Shown: piece by piece, positions 22,224 through 31,331 of the stretch
How the letters are laid out: each line of letters opens with the position of its first letter
How positions within the stretch are numbered: the stretch's first letter is position 1
NCBI GenBank assembly: GCA_010093485.1
Contig: MU001495.1
Coordinates: forward strand, 2,709,765-2,773,764
Length of the DNA: 64,000 nucleotides
Origin: Karstenula rhodostoma CBS 690.94
Lineage: Eukaryota > Ascomycota > Dothideomycetes > Pleosporales > Didymosphaeriaceae
Reading direction: 5' to 3'
The notes under the pieces: generated by a model
What the model saw: the letters and a program-made list of their open reading frames with translations, nothing else
Databases searched by the model: none
Told to the model about the DNA's origin: nothing
Translations under genes and position numbers: made by a program

Positions 22224-22342
22224 TCTTAGACAAGTTTTGTCCAAATGACTCATCGTCATCAAAACTTTTAGTCGGACGAAAACCTAGATAGAAGCGTGAA
22301 ACGTGAAGATTTCCTCCCCCCCCCCATTTATAGTATTTACAC
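22224..22342 (-). promoter_or_regulatory. Array unit 8
   Basis: GTGTAAATAC at 22333-22342 (TATA variant), followed by a run of G residues, CTTCACGTTTCACG, CTAAAAG and TTGTCTAAGAA. The upstream element ATGATGATTATTATTATCAT is an inverted repeat at about 22367-22386. Confidence 0.6.
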
Positions 22343-22469
22343 ACTTTTCTGAGACTTAAAACGCGCTATGATAATAATAATCATCATATGACCGATAGTT
22401 AAGAAGGTGCTAGGATGACCCCAGACACCAACCCCGCCCGCTTTTCCCCATGTCGATAAGGCGCTGTGA

Positions 22470-22626
22470 TTTTTAGACAACGCGCCAGTCCACCTATAAA
22501 CATATCAAAGTAAAGCTTGTAGCCGAGCCCGCCCTACACGATTCATTGGTATTATTCTTTTGAGACTGACCGGAGAACCGATAGAAGTGTAAAGAGCTCC
22601 TCCCTCCCACCCAGCGTTATTTATAC
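22470..22626 (-). promoter_or_regulatory. Array unit 7
   Basis: TATAAATAA at 22617-22626, TACACTTC about 26 nt later, TCAAAAG in place of CTAAAAG, and a final TGTCTAAAAA block at 22470-22480. It is more divergent than its neighbours. The upstream element GCGATAGCGATGGCGATC lies at about 22665-22690. Confidence 0.6.
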
Positions 22627-22838
22627 ACCCCCACGTCCCATCCGCCGCGCGAGCATTATTGCGATAGTGATCGCCATCGCTATCGCCTTCCAGGTACACA
22701 GGTACATAGCTACAGCTCTCTCGCGCTTTCAAGCATGGCTCCTAGACCGTTTGAACACAGCGCGCACATGAATATTCCCGTTGGAGATTTTAGACAGACA
22801 AGCGACACCCGCTCGCACATGGCTGCGTCTGTAATTGA

Positions 22839-22952
22839 CTTTTACGACAACCCAGCTCCCATAGGTTGAATGAGCCATCCTTTTAGCAGCAGAAGAAACT
22901 AGAGCGTGAAGTGTGAAAACCCGGAGATTGGGGAAAGACGTGGTACTTATAC
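22839..22952 (-). promoter_or_regulatory. Array unit 6
   Basis: TATAAGTAC at 22943-22952, CACACTTCACG 27 nt later, TTCTTCTGCT, CTAAAAGG, GGGAGCTGGGTTGTCG. The gap between the last two blocks is 27 nt. A second TGTCTAAAA block follows near 22789. Confidence 0.7.
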
Positions 22953-23153
22953 ACCTCTACATCCGCTCCACGGCTGCCGTCGTGATGGTGGATGCTATCA
23001 CCATCGTTTATAAGCTACCGATGTAGTACCACATCTCGCCCGTTCATCTGGTACTCTCAGCTCTAAGAGGTTTGAATAGAGTCCGCCAAAGCGCACATGT
23101 AGCTTCTTGAACTGCTACACTGCACTCCACCCACATGCCAGTTCTGGGTAGGG

Positions 23154-23266
23154 TTTTAGACAAGAAAGCTCCCCATTAAACCTCGTTGTGGGAGCTTTTA
23201 TGAAGGCAGACGCCTCAGATGCGAAGTGTGAAGATCGAAGATGAAGAAAATCGGTAGTATATATAC
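23154..23266 (-). promoter_or_regulatory. Array unit 5
   Basis: TATATATAC at 23257-23266, CACACTT 26 nt later, GGCGTCTGCC, ATAAAAGC, and GGGGAGCTTTCTTGTC with the 30-nt gap. A (GGT)n tract lies just upstream at about 23300-23330. Confidence 0.75.
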
Positions 23267-23473
23267 GCTCCCGACTACAAACAGTCCTACAATGATAACC
23301 ACCACCACCACCACCACCACCACCACCATCACTGCCGCCAGCGAACGCGCCCGCCCACCCCATCCAGCTCGCGACCAACCACCCCGGCCGCCCATGATGA
23401 AGTAATGTATACGCTTTTGGACACCCGCCACCGCCAGCGCGCCCCGTCCACCCATTGCATGTCGGGGTTAGGG

Positions 23474-23584
23474 CTTTAGACAAGCCAGCTCCACATTCCA
23501 AACTGCCAATATAGCTTTTAGCCAGGCAGTTGCCTTGATGGAAGTGTGAGGAACGCATACCACGGAAGGAGGGAGTATCTATAC
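23474..23584 (-). promoter_or_regulatory. Array unit 4
   Basis: TATAGATAC at 23575-23584, CACACTT 26 nt later, GGCAACTGCC, CTAAAAGC and GTGGAGCTGGCTTGTC with the 30-nt gap. Confidence 0.75.
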
Positions 23585-23835
23585 ATCGCTGCGCCTGTGC
23601 GCCTCTTGTAAAAGAGGATGGCGAGGATGACATCCACCACCATGACCACCTCCACGCGCCCACCCCAGCGAGCTGTACTCAACCACCCCGCTCACCCACA
23701 CATTATTTCGCATACGTACTATTTGTGGACAACCAGGTCTTTCGTCGACGCGCGCACTCTGCCCATGGGACGGTGAATCTTGTATCTTGCAGTTCCAGCC
23801 CAGCCCGCTCCGTCCATGTGTTTTCAATAAGTGTC

Positions 23836-23940
23836 TTTCCGACACGCCAGCTCCACATGTCTGTCTGTTATACCGCTTCTTAGTAAGACCGAAGCCCTGT
23901 GAAGTGTAGAGACCGTAAACAGTAAAGAAGGCCGTAACAT
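23836..23940 (-). promoter_or_regulatory. Array unit 3 (TATA degenerate)
   Basis: CACTTCACAGGGCTTCGGTC and GTGGAGCTGGCGTGTC are present with the 30-nt gap. The TATA position reads GAGATGTTACGG, so the box has decayed. Confidence 0.6.
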
Positions 23941-24066
23941 CTCAAACAAGCCCCTCTCCACATAGGAGCTAAACAGAGCACTTGGTCAACGCAGATCCCC
24001 CGGTAGATGTGAATCATACACAATCCCGAGCCCGCCACGCCACCCATCAGACGTAACAGTCGTTGT

Positions 24067-24179
24067 TTTTAGACAAGCACCCTCCACATGACCGTGTAAA
24101 ATCGTTGCTTTTAGTACGACAGAAGCCATGTGAAGTGTGCAGACCATGAACAGACGAGAAGGCGGTATGGTATATATAC
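24067..24179 (-). promoter_or_regulatory. Array unit 2
   Basis: TATATATAC at 24170-24179, CACACTTCACA, GGCTTCTGTC, CTAAAAGC and GTGGAGGGTGCTTGTC all present, with the 30-nt gap between GGCTTCTGTC and GTGGAGG. An ATG lies directly before GGCTTCTG in this unit only. Confidence 0.75.
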
Positions 24180-24331
24180 GATTTCCGCAATCCAGCGAAG
24201 ACGGCTGATGTCGACCATCCCCATCATCTTCCAGTCCCCAACTCTCGCCAGCTCATGAAAGTTTTGCTCCTCGTGTTTTTGGACGAAAGTTCCACCAACG
24301 CAACGCAGACATATAGAAGTTGCTGCTGGCC

Positions 24332-24446
24332 TTTTAGACAAGCTACCTCCACATAATGTGTTCTTCCATAGACTTTTAGTATGGCAGAAGCCGCGATGAA
24401 AAGTGTGAAGAACAGAGAGTGAGGAGGAAGGAGCCGGTATTTATAC
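24332..24446 (-). promoter_or_regulatory. Array unit 1
   Basis: TATA box TATAAATAC at 24437-24446, CACACTT at 24401-24407, GGCTTCTGCC at 24383-24392, and the terminal TGTCTAAAA block at 24332-24342. The upstream GGTGGTGATGATTATCG element lies near 24475-24495. It is one of the most complete units and sits next to the 3' end of the squalene epoxidase gene. Confidence 0.75.
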
Positions 24447-24627
24447 ATCCCCGTACGCACCATGCACCAGAATAACGATAATCATCACCACCACCAGCCG
24501 ACAAAGCGCGTATGATGCATATGGTATTACAATTACTCTCTTTCTCTATGCTATACAGCCAGCCAACCGAGCCGCGCCGAATGCCCAAGCTCGTCCCAAA
24601 CGCCGAAAAAATGCACCTCCGGTTCCC

Positions 24628-26227
24628 CTACGGCCTCATCTCAGCAACGAGATACGGTCCAATGACCACACACGCCTTCCAGATGATCAGAATGCTCTCG
24701 ATCAGCAAAACGTAGGGTATCCGCCACACGGGCCCCGTGGCGGCCTTGCAGTAGATGGCGTAGAAAGCGACGGCGAAAAAGTGATAGACCAGCACCGCGG
24801 GCTTCCGTATCAGGCCCGATAGCAGCCCGCACGGCTCGCTAATGCACTTGCCGCCGCGCTGGAAATAGCGGAAACAGCCGTTCTGCAGGGCATGCAGCGC
24901 GGGCTCGTCGGCGGCGAAGAGCGAATACAAGGCCATGGCCAGGATGTTGATCACCGACGACGAGTCCTTGCGCGCCCAGTGGAACTGCCGTGCGGCCGCC
25001 AGCACCGCGGGGGTGTCCTCCAGGCTGGGGACCGCGGAGGGGGACAGCAGGCGCGAGAGGTGCAGCACGTCGTTGAAGGCGACCGTCATGCCTCCGCCGG
25101 TGAGCGGGTGGCGCATGTTCATGGCGTCGCCGAGGATGAGCATGCCGGGGGTACTCTGGGTTGCGGGCGGGAGGAAGGAATTGGGCATGGAGCGCAGCTT
25201 GCCGGTATCCAGGGCGCGGCGGAAGGACGGCTGCACCGAGGGCGGGAGGGCGGGGAGTGCGACGTTCAGCATGTGGTTCTTTATGCCGCCAGCTTGCACG
25301 CTCGCGGAGGGGCAGTTCTCCGGCACGTCGATGAGGATGCGGGTCTCGTGGGTGCCGATCTGGTAGATGAGGATGGGGGGCGCGTCGCTGAGGATGACGT
25401 GGCCGTGGTTGGGGCGCGGGAGGTCGGCGTCGATGAGCTCGAGGGCCCAGAACTTGGAGCGCACCTCGGGGGTGGTGGCGATGTAGCCCTTGCGGAACTT
25501 GCTGGCGTAGCCATCGGCGACGAGGGTGAGGGCGCCGAAGTAGTAGTCGGGCCGCCCCTGGGTCTGGGTCTCGACGCCCAGGATGCGGCCCGTGTACGAG
25601 TCCTTGACGACGTCGGTGACGGTGGTCTCGACGACGGTGACATTGGGGGCAGCGCGGGCGGCGTCGCGCAGCTTGGTGATGAAGCGGCCGTGGTGGAAGG
25701 CGCGGCCCTCGGGGCGGGCGGTCGAGTTGGGGACGAGGTCGGACGGGTAGGGGATGTGAACGGCTTCGCGGTGGAAGTCGACCTGGTAGCCGAGGCAGGG
25801 GATGGCGTCGATGGCGTCGAGGCAGTCTGGGCTATGGATCAGCATGTGCTTGTCATGGTATGATGTGGTGTTGTCGCGTACCTCGCAGCCCCAGCTCCTC
25901 CAGCGCCCGCACGCCGCCCGGCTGCAGCAGCTCGCCCACGATGCGGTCGGGCTCCTTGAGGCTCCGCTCCAGCAGAATCACGCTGCGGCCCTGGTTGCCA
26001 AACGCCACGGCCGCCGCGCAGCCCACCACGCCCGCGCCCACAATCACAATGTCGGCCTCGTGGTGCTCCCGCCGCCGCACCTCGCCCCGGTCGCGCGTCG
26101 CAACGCCCATGGCCCGCCCGCGCAGTGTCGTCGTCGTCGTCGTCGATGCTCTCCGCGCGCCTGTCGATGTGCCCGTCGCTGCCTCGGTCGTGGTCGCCGT
26201 CGTGGTCGTGGTCGTGGTCGTCGACAT
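24628..26227 (-). CDS. ERG1: Squalene epoxidase (squalene monooxygenase)
   Basis: Two exons (26227-25882, 25826-24628) encode 514 aa. The FAD enzyme converts squalene to 2,3-oxidosqualene in the endoplasmic reticulum, the first oxygenation step of ergosterol synthesis and the target of allylamine antifungals. Visible motifs: the FAD-binding GxGxxG at residues 64-69 (DIVIVGAGVVGCAAA), GELLQPGGVRALEELGL, DCLDAIDAIP (restored by splicing out a 55-nt GTACGC...CCCAG intron) and the second FAD motif GDAMNMRHPLTGGG (348-361). Two C-terminal hydrophobic segments (LVYHFFAVAFYAIYC; YVLLIESILIIWKACVVIG) anchor it to the membrane. The N-terminus is a threonine-rich low-complexity stretch encoded by an ACN repeat. 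Its 3' end abuts the promoter-like array, which is on the same strand. Confidence 0.95.
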
Positions 26228-26815
26228 GTCGTATCAATGAGCAGGCGCAATGGGGCTCGCAGCACGGAAGAGTAGGTCGGAGAACAAGTCCCGCGAGGCG
26301 CAAAAGTCACAATCGAGGGTCCCCGTAGCCGCTAGCCGTCCGTCATGAACTCATGAACTCATCATCTATTCGGCAGGCAGCGGCGGCGATCTTAAGAGAC
26401 AGTGTTGCCGCTCCCAATCGCGCAAATTCACCGCCTCACCGCCTCGCTCCTCGTTTCTGCCAGGGGCCCGCTAATCGCCCGCTATGGTGGTCCGATCGAC
26501 ACGTGAAAATCGTACCTCCCATTGCCAAACTCCACGCCTGCACCCCAGACGCCCTGATCCTCGGCCCATCGTCAGTCGCCGCCTCCTTCCACCAGCCGGT
26601 GAGCATTTGAAGAAAAAATATTCACATGCAAGACGAGCCCTAGGGAAAGGAATGAATTGGGTATTTTGTGACCGCATGCGCCGCCACCCTATGCCCACCA
26701 GGTGCCCCTCTAATAGAAATTACACCAAAGCCTGGCCCCCATAAACTGTAAATCGACCTCCTCACCTCGCCATGCCCGCACCCACCTTGTCCGCAACCTG
26801 CTGCTTGTCGTCTGC
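26228..26815. other. Upstream region of squalene epoxidase
   Basis: Promoter side of ERG1 and 3' side of the next minus-strand gene. No sterol-regulatory or other site could be named with confidence, and no other feature was seen. Confidence 0.5.
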
Positions 26816-28101
26816 TCAACATGACCCCGTCGCACTCTGCCCGCCATTGATCGTCGAATGCCGGTAGTAGGCCTCGTACATGTCGCTGTATCGGTTGTCG
26901 CCACCCGCTGGTGGAAGCAGCGTTGAGCGCTTCTCCTTCTCCGCAGGCAGAGGCGCAATTGTCCATTTGTGCTTGCCATCCTTCTCGGGCATGCTGTGCC
27001 GCCCTTCGCTGTAGATGCTGCTCGAGTCGCTGTCGTCACGGTTGTGCGACGGCTGGTACGTCCTAGGTAGAAGTCGAACGGGAGAGCGGGGGGGAGCGTC
27101 TGGTTCAAATTAGCAACGTTCGAGAGCACCACGAGGGAGCCACGTACCGCCATCGTTCAGCGTGATGCCGGGCATCGCCATCGAAGGGTGCGCTGAGGTG
27201 ATAGGCGAAGCCATGAGCATAGAAGCCGTTTGCGACTTGTAGCGGTCGTACACAGACACGAATGACGCCCGGAAGCCGTCCGGTTGTGGCATCGGTAGTG
27301 GTGGCGGGTCGGGAGCGTAGTGCCCCATGGTAGATGTTGGCGACAGCTGCGAGCGTGGCGATAGGGCTCCGTCACTGTCGTCGTTGTCCGAGCCGCCAAA
27401 CGTTGGGAACGATGGGCCTCGAGAGGCAGACGGCGAAAGAGGCACATCCAGGTTCATGTCGGCGGTAGCGCTGAATCGATGGCGACCCGTCAGCTCAGCA
27501 GTTGACGGCGCGAGTCGGATGGCTGGAGGGGACTTTCTTCGAGGCGGGTCCTCCGACTGTGGCCATGGCAGACTATCTGAATCGCCGGAGTTGCTGTTGT
27601 TACGCTTTTTGGTGTGAGCAAGCGGGAGAGTAGTGACGCTGTTGTTCATCGGGTCCTTGAGATTGCCAACACTACCGCCAACGAGGGTGCTCCTGCTCAT
27701 GAACGGGCTTCCTGCAACCGATCCTGCCCTTGAAGTTGGGGCGGATTGTGCGACGCCGGCGTAGAAACCTGCTTCCAAAGCACGTACTCTAAAGTAGTCG
27801 CCCTCATCTTTTTCTCGTCCCGTCAGCTCCATCCTTTCCTCCTTGACTTGTACATGTTCGTTCTGCTTCGTTGTGAGCTTCTTGAGCCTGGGCCTTTGTT
27901 AGTGCATTACGAGACATGTTCCTAGGCTATACTAACTTCCTACGACCAAAAAATACCTTGACCAGTCCAGCTAAGATGGCCAAAAGCAACAAAGCGACGA
28001 ATACAACACTACAAGATTTAGCAAAGCGTCCACGGCGTCAAACACGTGCTAACATACGTGTATTTGTAGGCAAGATCAAGGTTCCCGAACCAGTTGCCCA
28101 T
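26816..28101 (-). CDS. Single-pass membrane protein with long disordered cytoplasmic tail
   Basis: Four exons (28101-28058, 28008-27937, 27887-27144, 27062-26816) encode about 368 aa. The first two short exons (44 and 72 nt) supply MGNWFGNLDLAYKYT and the hydrophobic helix VVFVALLLLAILAGLV, followed by the stop-transfer cluster GRRKLKK. The rest is polar, rich in Ser, Pro, Gly and Asp, with serine/arginine patches (TSRAGSVAGSPFMSRS) suited to phosphorylation. The C-terminal text DNRYSDMYEAYYRHST lies in the last exon. The donor of intron 3 is uncertain: canonical GTACGT at 27147 breaks the frame, whereas the GTGGCT at 27143 keeps it. I know no function. It looks like a fungal N-anchored, cytoplasm-facing scaffold or regulator. 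Confidence 0.7.
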
Positions 28102-30337
28102 GTCGAATATTAAGTTGAATTATGGTGAGTTCGTGAAACAAAAGAATGACATATGATCCTAGACCCTTTGCCGGTGGGTATTACGTCTGCTACGAGCGAA
28201 TGACGAGGATATTAAAGAACACCAGAAGGTAAGTCCAAGCCTGACGCACTACTGGGTTCGGTAGCAGTGGCCCGGGAAGAGCTCCAAAACCGTTCAAGTG
28301 CGAATGGACGTTGTTACAGGTTGCCAAAAACGTTGTGAACGTGGGACAACGCGGGATAGGTCGTTTCAGCTACACGCAAAACACTATCTCAGTGTGGTGG
28401 CAACAAGACAATTCCGTGACTGTATAACGAAGTAAGCAGGAATGAGAGGACGTGTGCTAGGGCACACTGTTGAATGAAGGCTTGACAGTCGCGGAAATCC
28501 AGGAAGAGAACACAGTCTCGAGGGACGGGGTTCCACTCAGTAAAGAATCATACTACTATGTCGGCCCCTCGGTATAGCGCTCACTGCTATAGCACCATGT
28601 GGGCATTCGCACGTTTGGACCTTGATCTTTTTGAGTTTCCTGCGAAACGAGTCCTAGACTCCTTAGTGCCACCCAAGCTGAACGTTTGCGGCCAATAATT
28701 GGGCCTCGGGCCTGTGCAGTTCCTATTCTGCACACCCGTCTTGCCGGGTGCTAGCCGTACGTGTTTGACATTCTAGTGGTTGGAACCTTGTCCAGGCGCA
28801 ATGTGAGGTACAATCTTCGCCAACGTCGCCGGTGCTAATCGATGCTTCAGTTGGCTTAAAGATGGTGTCCATGGTGGCGTCGGTGATGTACACACTTGAT
28901 TTGCGCAGAAACACCTGTGTGTGTGTGTGTGGATTGCCGTTGGCCCATTCACGTACCGGGCCGTGATCTGAGGAGCCCAAACGGTTATGGCCTGCAGCGG
29001 CAGGCGGGCCACCCCTGTCGTCATGCAATGCGCAACGAACAGCACAAGCGAGCGCGTTAGCTACGCCACCCTCTCCACACGATCAAGCTTGGCAGGGGAC
29101 GATACGACAAAGTGAGAAAATCCGCAAGGAGAAGAGCGTGGATTCGTTCCAGGAAGCATCAGTCTCGCGTATTGGTGATCTCTTTCCGGCCGCTCGTGAC
29201 TCGCTGCATGAAGGTCGCTTGCTTGGTGGACCGATTTATCGAATCATCTATGCGAAAGTGATATCAGGCGTCACCGTGCAGTATAACATACACCCGCAAG
29301 AAGCAGTTGACAGACCGAAAGCAGTCGATGGGTGCAGCGTGCTGTCGGGTGTAAGGGCTGGCTACAAGCGTACCCTGCTGTTTAGTCTCTAAATCGTGAA
29401 TCGCTAGTCATGTGATGAAACATGAGGCGAAGTCAGCCATGAGCCTTGTTCCGGTACTTGGCGATACAACCGGTTGTGAATATAGAGCCCAACCAATCGG
29501 GGTTGCAGCGCAGCCGTATTGACGAGAACCCGTCTGAACAGAGTTCTCGTTGCGGTGAGCCTTCGACGTTCGAAAGACGATGCTCTGTCGCGGGTAATCG
29601 CATTGCCGTGCCGTGACTGGGTATTTGCTATGCCTCAGGTTGTCCGAGGTAAGAGCCGTGCCGTCACCGTTAGCAGCCTAACGGCGTGCACATCGGCGCA
29701 GAGAAAATGCGGCGCCACCGACGCCACGACTCGATAATAATCTCCTCGAAGCGTTCGTCTCCACCGTGACATAGATGCAGGGCTCCTGCAGTGTGGCGAG
29801 TCGTCGCTAACCCACAGCGGCTGAGAGCCGAACGGGACTATCGATTTCAATATAGCGAGCTTCTAAGTGCCGAATCGAGGTGGATGCCAACACATGCCGA
29901 CTCCTGTGGTGGTTTCAACCTTCGCAAAAGTAAACACGGCGAAAAGCCTCGCAGAGAGCAACTCTCACCCGTCGGGTGGAGCTGATCAACGACAAAAATG
30001 GCAGCCGTCTAGTCTTGGGAGGCTTCCACGTAGTTGTAACGGCTCGGTGAGGGGTTGTCTTTGACGAGTCTTTCCGCGCAAATGTCGCGCTCAACGCCAC
30101 AGTACGCGACGATGACGATGCATCTTCAACAGTCGATGAAACTGACCAGGATTCGCATTGTTGATGGCAGCTTGATGTTCGCAGGCGGGCAAGTAGTTGT
30201 GATGAGGGGTCGAGGAGAGGTTGCCCACATCTCTAGCTTGCGGTCGCCGGTCTTGGCGGCGTCATGCCCCGCCACAATTGGGGAGCGTCTTCCACTGATA
30301 GCCCACATACCACATCTTAAATTAGCAAGACGTAGCG
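28102..30337. other. 2.2-kb intergenic region
   Basis: No gene is supported; open frames are short and unrelated to known proteins. A (TG)8 microsatellite lies at 28916-28931. Normal base composition, no visible repeat relationship with the array. It carries the promoters of the membrane-protein gene (left) and the Nudix gene (right). Confidence 0.5.
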
Positions 30338-31137
30338 ATGGCGGCCACAAATCAGTCGAAAGTGGTCAAGGTTGAGCCATTGGTGTGTGGTGCAGCGTCC
30401 AGACACCGAGCATTTCTAAAGTTATCCAGGATCAACAAAATGCCAAATGGGCAACTCTCGTCAAGTGAGCATCGCATCTCGGACATCGGATCAGGTGATC
30501 AGTCCTGATCTTGAACCCTTTTTAGGATCACCTACACAGATCCAGAGGGGGTCGAGCGAACATGGGAATCGGGAGAGCGTCTTACCCGCCCTAAAGGCTC
30601 AGACATCGACGGCGTGGGCATCTTGGCGGTACTGCAAGATCCAACTAAACCAGACGATTCCCCGCGGGTCCTCCTGCAGAAGCAATGGCGTCCTCCCGTC
30701 GATGCGACCGTTATCGAAGTGCCAGCTGGACTCATTGATCCGAATGAGACCGCCGAGGCGTGCGCAGTGCGAGAGCTCAAGGAGGAGACTGGCTACGTTG
30801 GTAAGGTAATGGAGGGAGACTTTGGCGTCAGCCCTATCATGTTCAATGGTGGGTATACCTTTAGATAAAGTGGTGATTGGATATTAATAGGACGGCAGAC
30901 CCTGGATTCTGCAACACGAATTTGCGCATGATTCATGTCACCGTCGATCTCTCGCTTCCAGAAAACCAGAACCCTCAGCCGACGCTGGAAGACAACGAGT
31001 TTATTGAGACCTTCTCTGTCGCGCTGAGAGACTTGTGGGACGAGTGCAAGAAGTTCGAGAAGGAAGGGTATGCAATCGATGCACGGGTGGGCACCCTCGC
31101 TGAGGGTGTAGAGTGCGCTAAGCGATGGAGACTGTGA
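30338..31137 (+). CDS. YSA1: Nudix hydrolase, ADP-ribose pyrophosphatase type
   Basis: Four exons (30338-30382, 30430-30464, 30526-30848, 30899-31137) encode 213 aa. The enzyme is expected to split ADP-ribose into AMP and ribose-5-phosphate. The Nudix box is intact: Gly95, Glu101 and RELKEETG (109-116), matching GX5EX7REUXEEXGU. Upstream IEVPAGLID and downstream FNDPGFCNTNL are typical of the YSA1 branch. Exons were joined by restoring WATLVKITYTDPEG and MFNDPGF; all introns (47-61 nt) are GT-AG. The first exon encodes only 15 residues. The gene symbol is by family resemblance to yeast YSA1. Confidence 0.9.
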
Positions 31138-31331
31138 AGATTTCCATAGTGCATGCGCAAGGTTAGTTGATCAATAAGATACTAAGCTGCCCTAACACGG
31201 ATAGAGTTGAGTTCAGTCCATAAATTTATCAAGAACCCGGCAAAGTGGAATCGGAATACTTCCAACCTCTGCAATCTATGTCTAGGCCCGTGGTATGAGG
31301 TTGCTTGATTGTGAGTTGATGAGGTATGCGG

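Larger units (their letters stand above)
19705..24490 (-). repeat. Array of about 15 diverged promoter-like units, ~310-bp period, minus strand
   Basis: Read on the minus strand, the same ordered blocks recur about every 235-410 bp. They are (1) a GATGAT/GGTGATNATC element 40-65 nt upstream of the TATA box; (2) TATAAATAC; (3) CACACTTCACA starting about 26-30 nt after it; (4) GGCTTCTGCC 5-14 nt later; (5) CTAAAAG just after it; (6) GTGGAGCTGGCTTGTC followed by TAAAA, usually 29-30 nt after block 4. A second, weaker TCTAAAA block often follows about 60 nt further on. Spacers between units are unrelated, so blocks are conserved against a diverged background. Distances between blocks 3 and 4 are not multiples of three, and no open frame is shared, which argues against coding. 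Base composition is normal, so the array escaped RIP despite its repeats. The most economical reading is serial TATA promoters with short transcripts (inference). Confidence 0.85.

Noticed and set aside
21619..23663. Protein-coding gene family in the array (for example frames at 21619-21885 and 23115-23663)
   Set aside because: Recurrent peptide fragments such as VELACLK appear in several units, but the start, the upstream frame and block spacing are inconsistent between units and stops differ, so shared nucleotide blocks explain the resemblance better.
19705..24490. CRISPR-like or simple tandem satellite reading of the array
   Set aside because: Repeats are not identical, spacers vary widely in length, the host is a eukaryote, and conservation is limited to short ordered blocks rather than a whole monomer.
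24892..25863. 323-codon plus-strand frame opposite squalene epoxidase
   Set aside because: It is the antisense shadow of the GC-rich ERG1 coding sequence; composition (Gly/Val/Asp/Glu) is typical of a shadow frame.
29138..29392. 84-codon open frame on the plus strand in the 2.2-kb intergenic region
   Set aside because: No domain, no splice context and no codon-usage signal that I could see.
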